From: Polaribacter sp. Hel1_33_78
Lineage (GTDB): Bacteria; Bacteroidota; Bacteroidia; Flavobacteriales; Flavobacteriaceae
NCBI RefSeq assembly: GCF_900106075.1
Contig: NZ_LT629794.1
Location: 1,964,001-2,028,000 of the forward strand
Direction of reading: 5' to 3'
Length of the DNA: 64,000 bases
Below the pieces are notes generated by a model. That model did no database searches and was not told the DNA's origin. It worked only from the letters and a program-made list of their open reading frames with translations. Positions 55,670 through 62,719 of this stretch are shown piece by piece. The first letter of the stretch is position 1; every line of letters begins with the position of its first letter. The position numbers and the translations under genes are program-made.

Positions 55670-56884
55670 ATGACATCAGAAAATTTCGAAAATCATAACA
55701 TATTTGACAGGTTAAATTCTTTAGAAGAAATTTTAGGAAATGATGATGTTAAAGATAAAATAGACCTTGAAAAGCTTTCTTTTTTCCAAACAGTTTTCTC
55801 TTATGTTAATCAAAGAGTAAAGTTGACAATTCCAGATTTAGTTCAACAAGCGGAATTGGATGCTTTAAGTAACGAACTAAATGCGGGAATAACTCAAGTA
55901 AATAATTACGTTGGAAATAATAATGTTGGACATTTAAATAATGCAACTAACAATTTTAATGCAGCGATTAATAGAATTAAAAACTTTCCTATTCCAGTAG
56001 CCAAAGTTGACTTTAATTTTTCTCGTAAAATCGCTGACTTTGAAAAAACAGCTAAAAGCAAATATAAATCTTTAGAGAAAGACAAAGACGAACTAAAAAC
56101 TGAAATTGAAAAATTTAAAACTGACTTAACAACTAAAGAAGCTGAAATTCAAAGGTTACTTAAACTGATTGAGGGAAAAGAAACAGAAATTCAAAATTTG
56201 AACTCTACATTTCAGACCAACTTCAATAACATAAAATCAGAACATAATCAAAACTTTGAAAACGACAAGAAGACTTATCGTTCAGAAATAGACAAAGCTA
56301 AAGTAACTTTTCGTGAAGAAATTGACGAATTAAAGGAAAGTATTGATACAGATACAACAGAGACTGTTAAACAACTTAACGCCAAACTTACAGAAGCGAA
56401 AACGCTTGTGAATTTAATTGGTAATGTTGGAGTTACTGGAAATTATCAAAATATTGCTGATAGTCATAAAAAGAGTGCGAATTTTTGGCGTTTTATGGCA
56501 ATTGTGTTTATGACAGTATTCTCAATATTGTTAGTTTGGACTATTATTGATTTAAGTGCAGAAGGTTTTGATTGGACTAAATCATTAATAAGAATTATTG
56601 CAGCAGCAGCATTGTCATATCCTGCAACTTATGCTGCTCGTGAATCATCAAAGCACCGTAAACTGGAAACAATAAATAGAAATGCAGAACTTGAATTAGC
56701 ATCAATAAATCCGTTTATTGAAGGATTATCAGACGACAAAAAACAAGTTATTAAAGAGAAATTAGTGGAGAAATATTTTGGAAATAATAAAACTAACGAA
56801 TTTTTAGAAACCAAAGAAACTGAAGGGTTATCGATTCCAGCAATCGAGAAATTATTAAACGCTATTGCAAAATTGAAAGGATAA
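55670..56884 (+). CDS. cassette A: coiled-coil protein with two membrane helices, unknown function
   Basis: A 404-residue protein I do not recognise. Residues 10-110 are mixed helical; 125-248 is a long coiled coil (KDKDELKTEIEKFKTDLTTKEAEIQRLLKLIEGKETEIQ region); two membrane helices lie at about 273-294 (FWRFMAIVFMTVFSILLVW) and 305-323 (SLIRIIAAAALSYPATYAA); residues 330-404 form a helical tail with a LEKLLNA-like end. No signal peptide is present, so both ends are probably cytoplasmic. This plan resembles membrane-anchored sensors or effectors found in mobile defence loci, which is only an analogy. The stop is 5 bases before repeat site 2. Confidence 0.72.
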   Translation: MTSENFENHNIFDRLNSLEEILGNDDVKDKIDLEKLSFFQTVFSYVNQRVKLTIPDLVQQAELDALSNELNAGITQVNNYVGNNNVGHLNNATNNFNAAINRIKNFPIPVAKVDFNFSRKIADFEKTAKSKYKSLEKDKDELKTEIEKFKTDLTTKEAEIQRLLKLIEGKETEIQNLNSTFQTNFNNIKSEHNQNFENDKKTYRSEIDKAKVTFREEIDELKESIDTDTTETVKQLNAKLTEAKTLVNLIGNVGVTGNYQNIADSHKKSANFWRFMAIVFMTVFSILLVWTIIDLSAEGFDWTKSLIRIIAAAALSYPATYAARESSKHRKLETINRNAELELASINPFIEGLSDDKKQVIKEKLVEKYFGNNKTNEFLETKETEGLSIPAIEKLLNAIAKLKG

Positions 56885-56889
56885 AGCAC

Positions 56890-57027
56890 TATGCACAACA
56901 CCGTATATAATTTATTGCTAGTTCTAGCCTACTTACGAAAATCCTCGCGGATTTCCTATTCGGTTTGTATTTGCTAAATTAGGTGCTTAAAACACGCAAC
57001 AAACCATATACAAACACGTTGTGCATA
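56890..57027 (+). repeat. attC-like repeat, site 2
   Basis: 138 bases. Outer arms TATGCACAAC/GTTGTGCATA pair perfectly; next GTATAT (56903)/ATATAC (57006) and TTGC/GCAA pair; the centre holds GAAAATCC-TCGC-GGATTTCC (56937-56956), seven of eight pairs. It lies directly behind the cassette A gene. Confidence 0.85.
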
Positions 57028-57046
57028 ATTTAAACTGAACCTCAAA

Positions 57047-57439
57047 ATGCCATTTCCAATTGACGAAAAATATATTTTAGAAACGGAAACTGAATTGAAC
57101 GTCAAATTCCCATCTGAATTTAAAAACAGAATGATAAAATCAAATGGTGGAGAATTAGTTACGGACGAATTTGAATTTGAACTTTATCCTTTTTTTGACA
57201 AATCTGACCGAAAAAGAATAAGTCGAACTTGTAATCACATTGGACTTGAAACAAAAAATGCTCGCGAATGGAATGGATTTCCTGAAAATGGAATCGCAAT
57301 TGGTTCGGACGGATTTGGAAACTTAATAATATTGATTCACGGCGGAAATGGAATTCTGACTGACAAAGTTTATTTCTGGAATCACGAAATTGGACAAATG
57401 GAAAAAATTGCTGAATCGATTAATGAACTGGACGAATAA
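57047..57439 (+). CDS. cassette B: SMI1/KNR4-family protein
   Basis: A 130-residue protein of the SMI1/KNR4 (SUKH) fold: an N-terminal helix pair ILETETELNVKFPSEFKNRMIKSNGGEL, a conserved IAIGSDGFGNLIIL strand segment near 83-96 and a short closing YFWNHEIG strand. SUKH proteins are frequent immunity proteins against polymorphic toxins and also occur as free genes in mobile arrays. No toxin with a delivery domain is next to it; the gene 3 bases downstream encodes a HEPN-like protein, so the pair may act together. It is 29 bases from the cassette start. Confidence 0.85.
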   Translation: MPFPIDEKYILETETELNVKFPSEFKNRMIKSNGGELVTDEFEFELYPFFDKSDRKRISRTCNHIGLETKNAREWNGFPENGIAIGSDGFGNLIILIHGGNGILTDKVYFWNHEIGQMEKIAESINELDE

Positions 57440-57441
57440 AA

Positions 57442-57957
57442 ATGGATGAAAAAACTACAGAAAGACTTTTAAAGAATTATTACAATGCTAGAAAAAGTTG
57501 GGAAGGTTGGTGTTATCTAAATAATATTCATTTAAAAAAGAATAATTCTTCTATTCGAGAATATGTTGACCAAAATGAACTGCTTTATCATTGTCGTTAT
57601 CTACTATTAAAAGACTTACACATTGAACTTTATAAAATCATAAAAGATAAAAACTCTACATCAAGAGATAATATTTTTAAATTATTGAGAAGTATTGGTA
57701 GTAAAGAAGCTATTCAATTAATAAACGAACTGAACGATTTTAAATCCGAATTGGATTCATTAACGAATACAAGAGATAAATTTTACGCGCATTTAGATGA
57801 GGATTATGAAGACTTTTTAAAGTCTTTTGAAATAGAAAATTATTACAAGACATTTGAATATATTGAGTCTGCGATTATGATATTAGGAAAAGAAAAAGAA
57901 TTGAAGGAGTTACTTAAAAAGATTCCTTCAAGAGATGAATTTGAATTAAAAATATAA
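57442..57957 (+). CDS. cassette B: HEPN/AbiU2-like protein
   Basis: A 171-residue, all-helical protein. Near the C-terminal third it has RDKFYAHLDED (Arg111, His117), the R-x4-6-H motif of HEPN ribonucleases, placed as in AbiU2-type proteins (residues about 95-150). The N-terminal helices contain HCRYLLLKDLHIELYKIIKD, also AbiU2-like. HEPN proteins usually cleave RNA in abortive infection or toxin systems. It begins 3 bases behind the SMI1/KNR4 gene, so the two are translated as a pair within one cassette. A toxin-immunity or two-part defence role is inference; the motif might also be a non-catalytic helix. Confidence 0.65.
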   Translation: MDEKTTERLLKNYYNARKSWEGWCYLNNIHLKKNNSSIREYVDQNELLYHCRYLLLKDLHIELYKIIKDKNSTSRDNIFKLLRSIGSKEAIQLINELNDFKSELDSLTNTRDKFYAHLDEDYEDFLKSFEIENYYKTFEYIESAIMILGKEKELKELLKKIPSRDEFELKI

Positions 57958-57960
57958 AAC

Positions 57961-58097
57961 TATGCACAACAACGTGTATAATTAATTGCTAGTACAAGCT
58001 TACTTACGAAAATCCTCGCGGATTTTCTATTCGGTTTGTATTTGCTAATTTAGTTGCTGAAACACGCAACCAATCATACACAAACACGTTGGCAATA
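57961..58097 (+). repeat. attC-like repeat, site 3
   Basis: 137 bases. Left arm TATGCACAAC (from cassette B) and right arm GTTGGCAATA (from cassette C) do not fully pair (7/10). Next GTGTAT (57974)/ATACAC (58076) pair, and the central stem GAAAATCC/GGATTTTC (58008-58027) is perfect with a TCGC loop. Confidence 0.85.
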
Positions 58098-58123
58098 ATG
58101 CGTGAATAATAAATAATAAAAAT

Positions 58124-58720
58124 ATGAACGATTTAGGAGGCTCAATTTGGTCAGCTGCAGTATTACTTTTTTTTTTAATGGATCCTTTAGGTAATATACC
58201 TGTATTATTATCAGTTTTGAAGGGTATAAGCCCTAAACGTCAACGATTTATTATTATTCGAGAGCTTTTAATCGCTCTTGTAATACTGATTATTTTCCTT
58301 TTTGTTGGGCAGAGTCTTTTAAATTTTCTTCATTTACAACAAGAATCAGTTACGATTGCTGGAGGAATTATCTTATTAATAATAGGTCTTCGACTGATAT
58401 TTCCTCGCCCAGAAGGTGTAATGGGAAAACAACCTGGTGGAGAACCTTTTATCGTTCCTATTGCTATACCAATGATTGCAGGGCCTTCAGTTTTAGCTAT
58501 GCTAATTCTAATGACTAGTAATGAACCCGATCAGCTGGGTAATTGGTTTTTTGCACTTCTTATCGCTTGGGCGCTATCTGCTTTATTATTGCTGACTGCC
58601 CCATTTCTTTATAAAATTCTTCGCGAGCGAGGGTTGAAAGCTATTGAAAGCTTAATGGGAATGATATTAGTTATGATGGCAGTACAAATGTTAATAAATG
58701 GTATTAATATTCTTTTCTAA
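58124..58720 (+). CDS. cassette C: MarC-family integral membrane protein
   Basis: A 198-residue protein with about six membrane helices, of the MarC/UPF0056 (YhgN-like) family. The N-terminal block LFFLMDPLGNIPVLLSVLKG (residues 15-34) with MDPLGN is diagnostic, as are AGGIILLIIGLRLIFP and FIVPIAIPMIAGPSVLAMLIL. Transport or other activity of the family is not established. It is an unexpected cargo for a cassette, since MarC proteins are normally chromosomal. It starts 36 bases after the cassette boundary and ends 19 bases before repeat site 4. Confidence 0.9.
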   Translation: MNDLGGSIWSAAVLLFFLMDPLGNIPVLLSVLKGISPKRQRFIIIRELLIALVILIIFLFVGQSLLNFLHLQQESVTIAGGIILLIIGLRLIFPRPEGVMGKQPGGEPFIVPIAIPMIAGPSVLAMLILMTSNEPDQLGNWFFALLIAWALSALLLLTAPFLYKILRERGLKAIESLMGMILVMMAVQMLINGINILF

Positions 58721-58738
58721 TCATTTAATAAAAGCACG

Positions 58739-58878
58739 TATTGCCAACACCGTGTATAATTAATTGCTTTGGCAAGTGCTTATTTGGAAAATTCCTTCAG
58801 AATTTTCTCTGGTTCGTATTTGTTTATTAAATTAGTAGCTTAAACACGCAACAAACCATATACCAAACGTTGGCATTC
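58739..58878 (+). repeat. attC-like repeat, site 4
   Basis: 140 bases, the most diverged of the four. Left TATTGCCAAC, right GTTGGCATTC (8/10 pairing), GTGTAT/ATATAC with one G-T pair, and a central stem GAAAATTC/GAATTTTC (58787-58807) that is perfect with a five-base loop. Confidence 0.83.
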
Positions 58879-58956
58879 ATATTCCCTTAAATGTTTAAAA
58901 AAAAGCAATAATTGTCTTTATCTATTTAAATTATCTTAATTTAAAAAAAATTACTC

Positions 58957-60273
58957 ATGAATCATAAACTATCTCAAAAAAATAGATTCACAAAAGCACA
59001 TACACAGAATTATAGACAATCTTTTGCTTTAAATAGAAACGTATCGGGTTTCAATATTCAAAAGAAAGAACTTATTTACACCATAGTTTCGGATAAATCT
59101 GACGGTGCTTTTATTTGGGATATTGACGGGAATAAGTATATCGATTTAACGATGGGTTTTGGCTCTATACTTTTTGGCCATAATTATTCACCCATCTGTA
59201 AAGCAATTGAAAATCAATTAACTAAGAGCTGGTCAGTTGGACCTATATCCCCACTAGCAGGAATACTAGCTAAACAAATTACAACGGCTACAAATACAGA
59301 AAGAGCTGCTTTTTTTAATTCTGGAACAGAGGCAATCATGGTTTCTTTAAGAATTGCAAAAGCAGTAACGAAAAAAAAATATATTGTATTTTTCAAAGGC
59401 GCCTATCATGGTACATTTGATCCATTACTCACTCTAAGAAGAGATGAGCAAACAAATATTGCCAAAGAATCTATTCCTGGAATTACACAATCTATTTTAA
59501 ATGAATCTTATGTTTTTGATTATGGTGCAGAAGATTCTTTAGATTTTATTAAAAAAAACAAGGATGATATTGCAGCTGTTCTTGTTGAACCAGTGCAGAG
59601 CAGAAACCCTAGTTTACAACCAATTGAATTTTTAAAGAAAATACGAAGTATTACCGAACAAAATAATATTGCACTCATTTTTGATGAAGTAATTACTGGT
59701 TTTAGAATTGATGTTGGAGGTTGCCAAAAACTATTTAACATACAAGCTGATATTGTTACTTACGGAAAAGTAATTGGGGGTGGATTACCAATTGGTATTG
59801 TCGCTGGTAAAAGAAAATTTTTAGATGCTATTGATGGAGGATTTTGGAAATATGGAGATCAATCAATTCCAACAGCAAAGTCAACTTTTGTTGCTGGTAC
59901 ATTTTGTCATCATCCTTTAGCAATGGCTGCGTCTTTAAAAACATTAGAAATACTCACTAATAATAACGGTCAATTACTAAAAGACATAAACATTAGAACA
60001 TCTAATTTTTGTCATAGAATGAATGTATTTTTTAAAGAAAACTTTCCAAAGTTGTCAATTGTTCATTTCGGATCTTTATTCCGATTTGTGACACCTGGAA
60101 AATATAAAGAACTTTATAATCAACTTCTTTTAAATGGAGTTTATATTTGGGAAGGTAAAAACTGTTTTATTTCAGCAGCACATTCAGATGATGTAATTGC
60201 TAAATTGGAGGATAAAATTAAGTTAAGTTGTAAACAATTATTAGATAACGGTATTATAAAAACACGAGCTTAA
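58957..60273 (+). CDS. cassette D: class III aminotransferase (glutamate-1-semialdehyde aminomutase-like)
   Basis: A 438-residue PLP enzyme of the class III aminotransferase family. The cofactor lysine is Lys271 in VTYGKVIGGGLPIG, the ring-stacking and acid residues are in FDEVITGFR (Asp243), the phosphate loop is NSGTEAIMVS (121-130) and HGTF follows. The N-terminus YTIVSDKSDGAFIWDIDGNKYIDLTMGFGSILFGH resembles GSA aminomutases, and these enzymes also appear as carrier-bound aminotransferases in natural-product clusters. It begins a three-gene operon, with the GNAT-like gene starting six bases after its stop. Substrate unknown. Confidence 0.85.
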   Translation: MNHKLSQKNRFTKAHTQNYRQSFALNRNVSGFNIQKKELIYTIVSDKSDGAFIWDIDGNKYIDLTMGFGSILFGHNYSPICKAIENQLTKSWSVGPISPLAGILAKQITTATNTERAAFFNSGTEAIMVSLRIAKAVTKKKYIVFFKGAYHGTFDPLLTLRRDEQTNIAKESIPGITQSILNESYVFDYGAEDSLDFIKKNKDDIAAVLVEPVQSRNPSLQPIEFLKKIRSITEQNNIALIFDEVITGFRIDVGGCQKLFNIQADIVTYGKVIGGGLPIGIVAGKRKFLDAIDGGFWKYGDQSIPTAKSTFVAGTFCHHPLAMAASLKTLEILTNNNGQLLKDINIRTSNFCHRMNVFFKENFPKLSIVHFGSLFRFVTPGKYKELYNQLLLNGVYIWEGKNCFISAAHSDDVIAKLEDKIKLSCKQLLDNGIIKTRA

Positions 60274-60279
60274 GCAATT

Positions 60280-61338
60280 ATGAAAAAAGAGATCTTATTT
60301 ACTGACGGCAAATATTCAATTCAAAGACATCAAGGTATACCTAAAGAAGCATTTCATTTTTTAGATAGTATTGCTTGGGGAAATGAAGGCGCTATCTATG
60401 AACACAAAAATACAGAAGAAAATATTAAATTGATAAAAAACCCAGTACTTCTCGCAATATTTGAAGGTGAAAGAATAAGAGCAACTGCTGTTTTTTGCAT
60501 GACAACTGTAACGACTAATAGAGAACAGTTTAATTGTAATTATATAAGATATTTTGCTTCATCAAAAGAAATACGGGGCAAAGGAGTTATGAAAAAATTC
60601 TCTATAAAAGTGATGGAATTAATTCGGGAAAAGGAAAAAGAAAAAACCATTTATTTTGCCTGCATAGAAAGAGCTAATAAGAGTTCTTATAAAGTGGTAG
60701 AAAGTGCTGGATACAAACCTTTAGGTAAGGTAAATACATTAGGTTTTAGTCGTTTTTTTCCGAAGACAAATAAAAGCATTAAACAAATAACCACTAAAGA
60801 GCAAAAAGTAGAAGTTTTAAATTTACTTGAGCAAACCTATGAAAACCATACTTTAACCCAATTTGATTCTTTATTTATTAAAAACAATTATTTTGTTATT
60901 CGAGAAAAAGGACAAATCATAGCTGGATGTCAATATCACCGTTCACATTGGATTATTAACAATATGAAAGGTTTTATGGGGAAAATAATAATGAATATTG
61001 TTCCCTTAATACCGGTTATTAATAAATTATTTAATCCAAAGCGATTTGAATTTTTAGCTTTTGAAGGCCTCTATTTTAAACCTGGTTATGAAGATCAATT
61101 ATATGCTTTATTTGAAGGTTTGCTTGCTAAAGAAAAATTAAAATCTTCTATGTTTTGGTTGGGAAACACCTGCCCAATTCGTGAAAATATTTTAACAAAA
61201 GGTAAATTAGGGATGATTCATTCTTTTATAAAAGATTCTGATGTTGAAATTATGGCAGCTTACAAAAATTTAAATGAAACTAAAATTGAGGTTTTAAAAT
61301 CGAAACCTATATACGCTTCGGCTTTTGATTATATTTAA
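60280..61338 (+). CDS. cassette D: GNAT-like acyltransferase family protein
   Basis: A 352-residue protein. Residues 20-160 look like a GNAT fold: LLAIFEGERIRATAVFCMT, then YIRYFASSKEIRGKGVMKKFSIKVMELI, where the RGKGVM segment fits the acetyl-CoA-binding Q/RxxGxG/A motif, and ERANKSSYKVVESAGYKPLGKV closes it. Residues 170-350 seem a second, weaker alpha/beta domain (EVLNLLEQTYENH, GLYFKPGYEDQLYALFEGLL) possibly a duplicated acyltransferase lobe. It is immediately downstream of the aminotransferase and overlaps nothing. Acylation of the aminotransferase product is a reasonable but untested idea. Confidence 0.65.
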   Translation: MKKEILFTDGKYSIQRHQGIPKEAFHFLDSIAWGNEGAIYEHKNTEENIKLIKNPVLLAIFEGERIRATAVFCMTTVTTNREQFNCNYIRYFASSKEIRGKGVMKKFSIKVMELIREKEKEKTIYFACIERANKSSYKVVESAGYKPLGKVNTLGFSRFFPKTNKSIKQITTKEQKVEVLNLLEQTYENHTLTQFDSLFIKNNYFVIREKGQIIAGCQYHRSHWIINNMKGFMGKIIMNIVPLIPVINKLFNPKRFEFLAFEGLYFKPGYEDQLYALFEGLLAKEKLKSSMFWLGNTCPIRENILTKGKLGMIHSFIKDSDVEIMAAYKNLNETKIEVLKSKPIYASAFDYI

Positions 61339-61348
61339 AATTCATTTT

Positions 61349-62428
61349 ATGAAAGAATATGAAAATTTCGCGAAATTACTCATCAATCCTAAAGGTTCAA
61401 CTCCTATTTATAATTGCCTACTAAATATAAATAGCGAAAAAAGGAATATCAATTATAATATTGCTTTGGGACAAATCGATGCTTCGGGTGAAAAAATAGC
61501 TAGCAATTATCGTTTTCGAACAGGAAGTATTACCAAAACTTTCACGTCGACTATTATTTTACAACTGATGGAGGAGGGATCACTAAAATTAGAAGATTCT
61601 TTTCTAAACTGCGTACAAAATGATGAAACAAAAAAACTCTTGTTGGAAATATTATTTTGTGAAACCATTAATTGCTCTAGTCAAATAACAGTCAAAAACT
61701 TACTGCAACATAAAAGTGGCTTACGAGATTGTTTTGCTGATGATGAAAGGTTTTTTGCAGACATCAAAAAATATCCAAATCGAGATTGGAATTGGAACAA
61801 CATTTTAGAGAAGTACTTTAAATATAATTTACATAAAAAAGGGTTATTCAAGCCGGGAGAAAGCTTTTATTATTCTGATACAAATTATGTCCTATTAGCA
61901 ATAATAATTGAAGAAATAACAAGCAAAAAATATTCTGAAGTACTGGAAGAAAGAATATTAAACCCACTCTCTTTAAATGACACTTATTTAGAATTTCACC
62001 AAAATAAAAAAGGTTTTATTCCAATTATATTTCCATATCATGGTACAAATTCATTGAAAAATATAAACACATCATTTGATTGGGGTTGTGGTGGTATAGT
62101 ATCGTCAACAAAAGATTTGAATGTTTTTATGAGGTCACTTTTAACCGGTCAAGTATTCAATGATATTAAAACCCTCAAGCAAATGATTAATTTTGATGAT
62201 GGCTCAATTATAGCATCTGAGAAAAAAAAGAAAATAAAGTATGGAATGGGCATTCAACAAAAGAAAATAGGAGAACATAATTTTATTGGTCATAACAGTG
62301 CTTATGGAGGCATGGTATTTTATCATGTGGAATCTGATACTAGTTTAGTTCTTAATATAAATCAAGTTATAGCACCTCACAAGGCTGATTGGCTTCTAAA
62401 AAAAACGGTTGAAGCTTATTTTTCATAA
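61349..62428 (+). CDS. cassette D: serine hydrolase of the beta-lactamase/class C family
   Basis: A 359-residue serine hydrolase. I choose ATG 61349; a TTG eight codons upstream overlaps the previous gene. The SxxK motif is S60-I-T-K63 (TGSITKTF), the second motif is Y175-S-D-T-N-Y with Asp at the place often held by Asn, and the third-box region has GHNSAYGG near 317-324. No signal peptide is visible, so it is probably cytoplasmic, unlike true beta-lactamases; esterase, peptidase or transacylase activity is likelier. It is the third gene of cassette D and may process the product of the first two. Confidence 0.82.
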   Translation: MKEYENFAKLLINPKGSTPIYNCLLNINSEKRNINYNIALGQIDASGEKIASNYRFRTGSITKTFTSTIILQLMEEGSLKLEDSFLNCVQNDETKKLLLEILFCETINCSSQITVKNLLQHKSGLRDCFADDERFFADIKKYPNRDWNWNNILEKYFKYNLHKKGLFKPGESFYYSDTNYVLLAIIIEEITSKKYSEVLEERILNPLSLNDTYLEFHQNKKGFIPIIFPYHGTNSLKNINTSFDWGCGGIVSSTKDLNVFMRSLLTGQVFNDIKTLKQMINFDDGSIIASEKKKKIKYGMGIQQKKIGEHNFIGHNSAYGGMVFYHVESDTSLVLNINQVIAPHKADWLLKKTVEAYFS

Positions 62429-62452
62429 AAAATAGACACTGTATTATAAACG

Positions 62453-62589
62453 AAATGCCAACACCGTATATAATTTATTGCTAGTGCAAGCTTACTTATG
62501 AAAGCCCTCGTGGACTTTCTTGGGCAGTAATTATATACTAAATTAGTTGCTTAAAACACGCAACAAACCATATATAACAACGTTGGCAG
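62453..62589 (+). repeat. attC-like repeat, site 5
   Basis: 137 bases. Left arm AATGCCAAC, right arm GTTGGCAGT; GTATAT near 62465 with ATATA near 62569; central stem GAAAGCCC/GGACTTTC (62499-62518) with a TCGT loop, seven of eight pairs. The G-C pair at stem position 5 replaces the A-T of the other sites. Confidence 0.84.
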
Positions 62590-62719
62590 TAATTCTACTC
62601 ATTTTCAAAAAAATAAATTACTTTGAGGAAACGTTTCACGAAACTTAAGTAGTTTATAATTAGGAAATTAAAAAAAAATATTCAGAATATAAAACCTGTA
62701 AATTAATTCAATAAAAAAC

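Larger units (their letters stand above)
55632..62589 (+). mobile_element. integron-like gene cassette array without integrase
   Basis: Four units lie head to tail, each made of one to three plus-strand genes followed by a 137-140 bp palindromic repeat: cassette A 55632-57017, B 57018-58087, C 58088-58868, D 58869-62580, and a fifth opening at 62581. The first ten bases of each cassette are the reverse complement of the ten bases that open the repeat at its own end (10/10, 10/10, 10/10 and 9/10), whereas the two arms of one linear repeat match less well where cassettes differ (7/10 at site 3, 8/10 at sites 4 and 5). That pattern is expected if cassettes were inserted as circles at the base before TT of GTT. 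No integrase gene is in the window. Confidence 0.72.

Noticed and set aside
56890..62589. Classical integron attC sites
   Set aside because: The 1L/1R cores do not fit GTTRRRY and RYYYAAC beyond the GTT/AAC triplets, so I call the sites attC-like only.
56890..62589. MITEs or transposon ends
   Set aside because: No target-site duplications are visible, the repeats share one orientation relative to the genes, and end-pairing follows cassettes rather than repeat copies.
56890..62589. CRISPR array
   Set aside because: Repeats are far too long and too widely and unequally spaced, with coding sequence between them and no cas genes.
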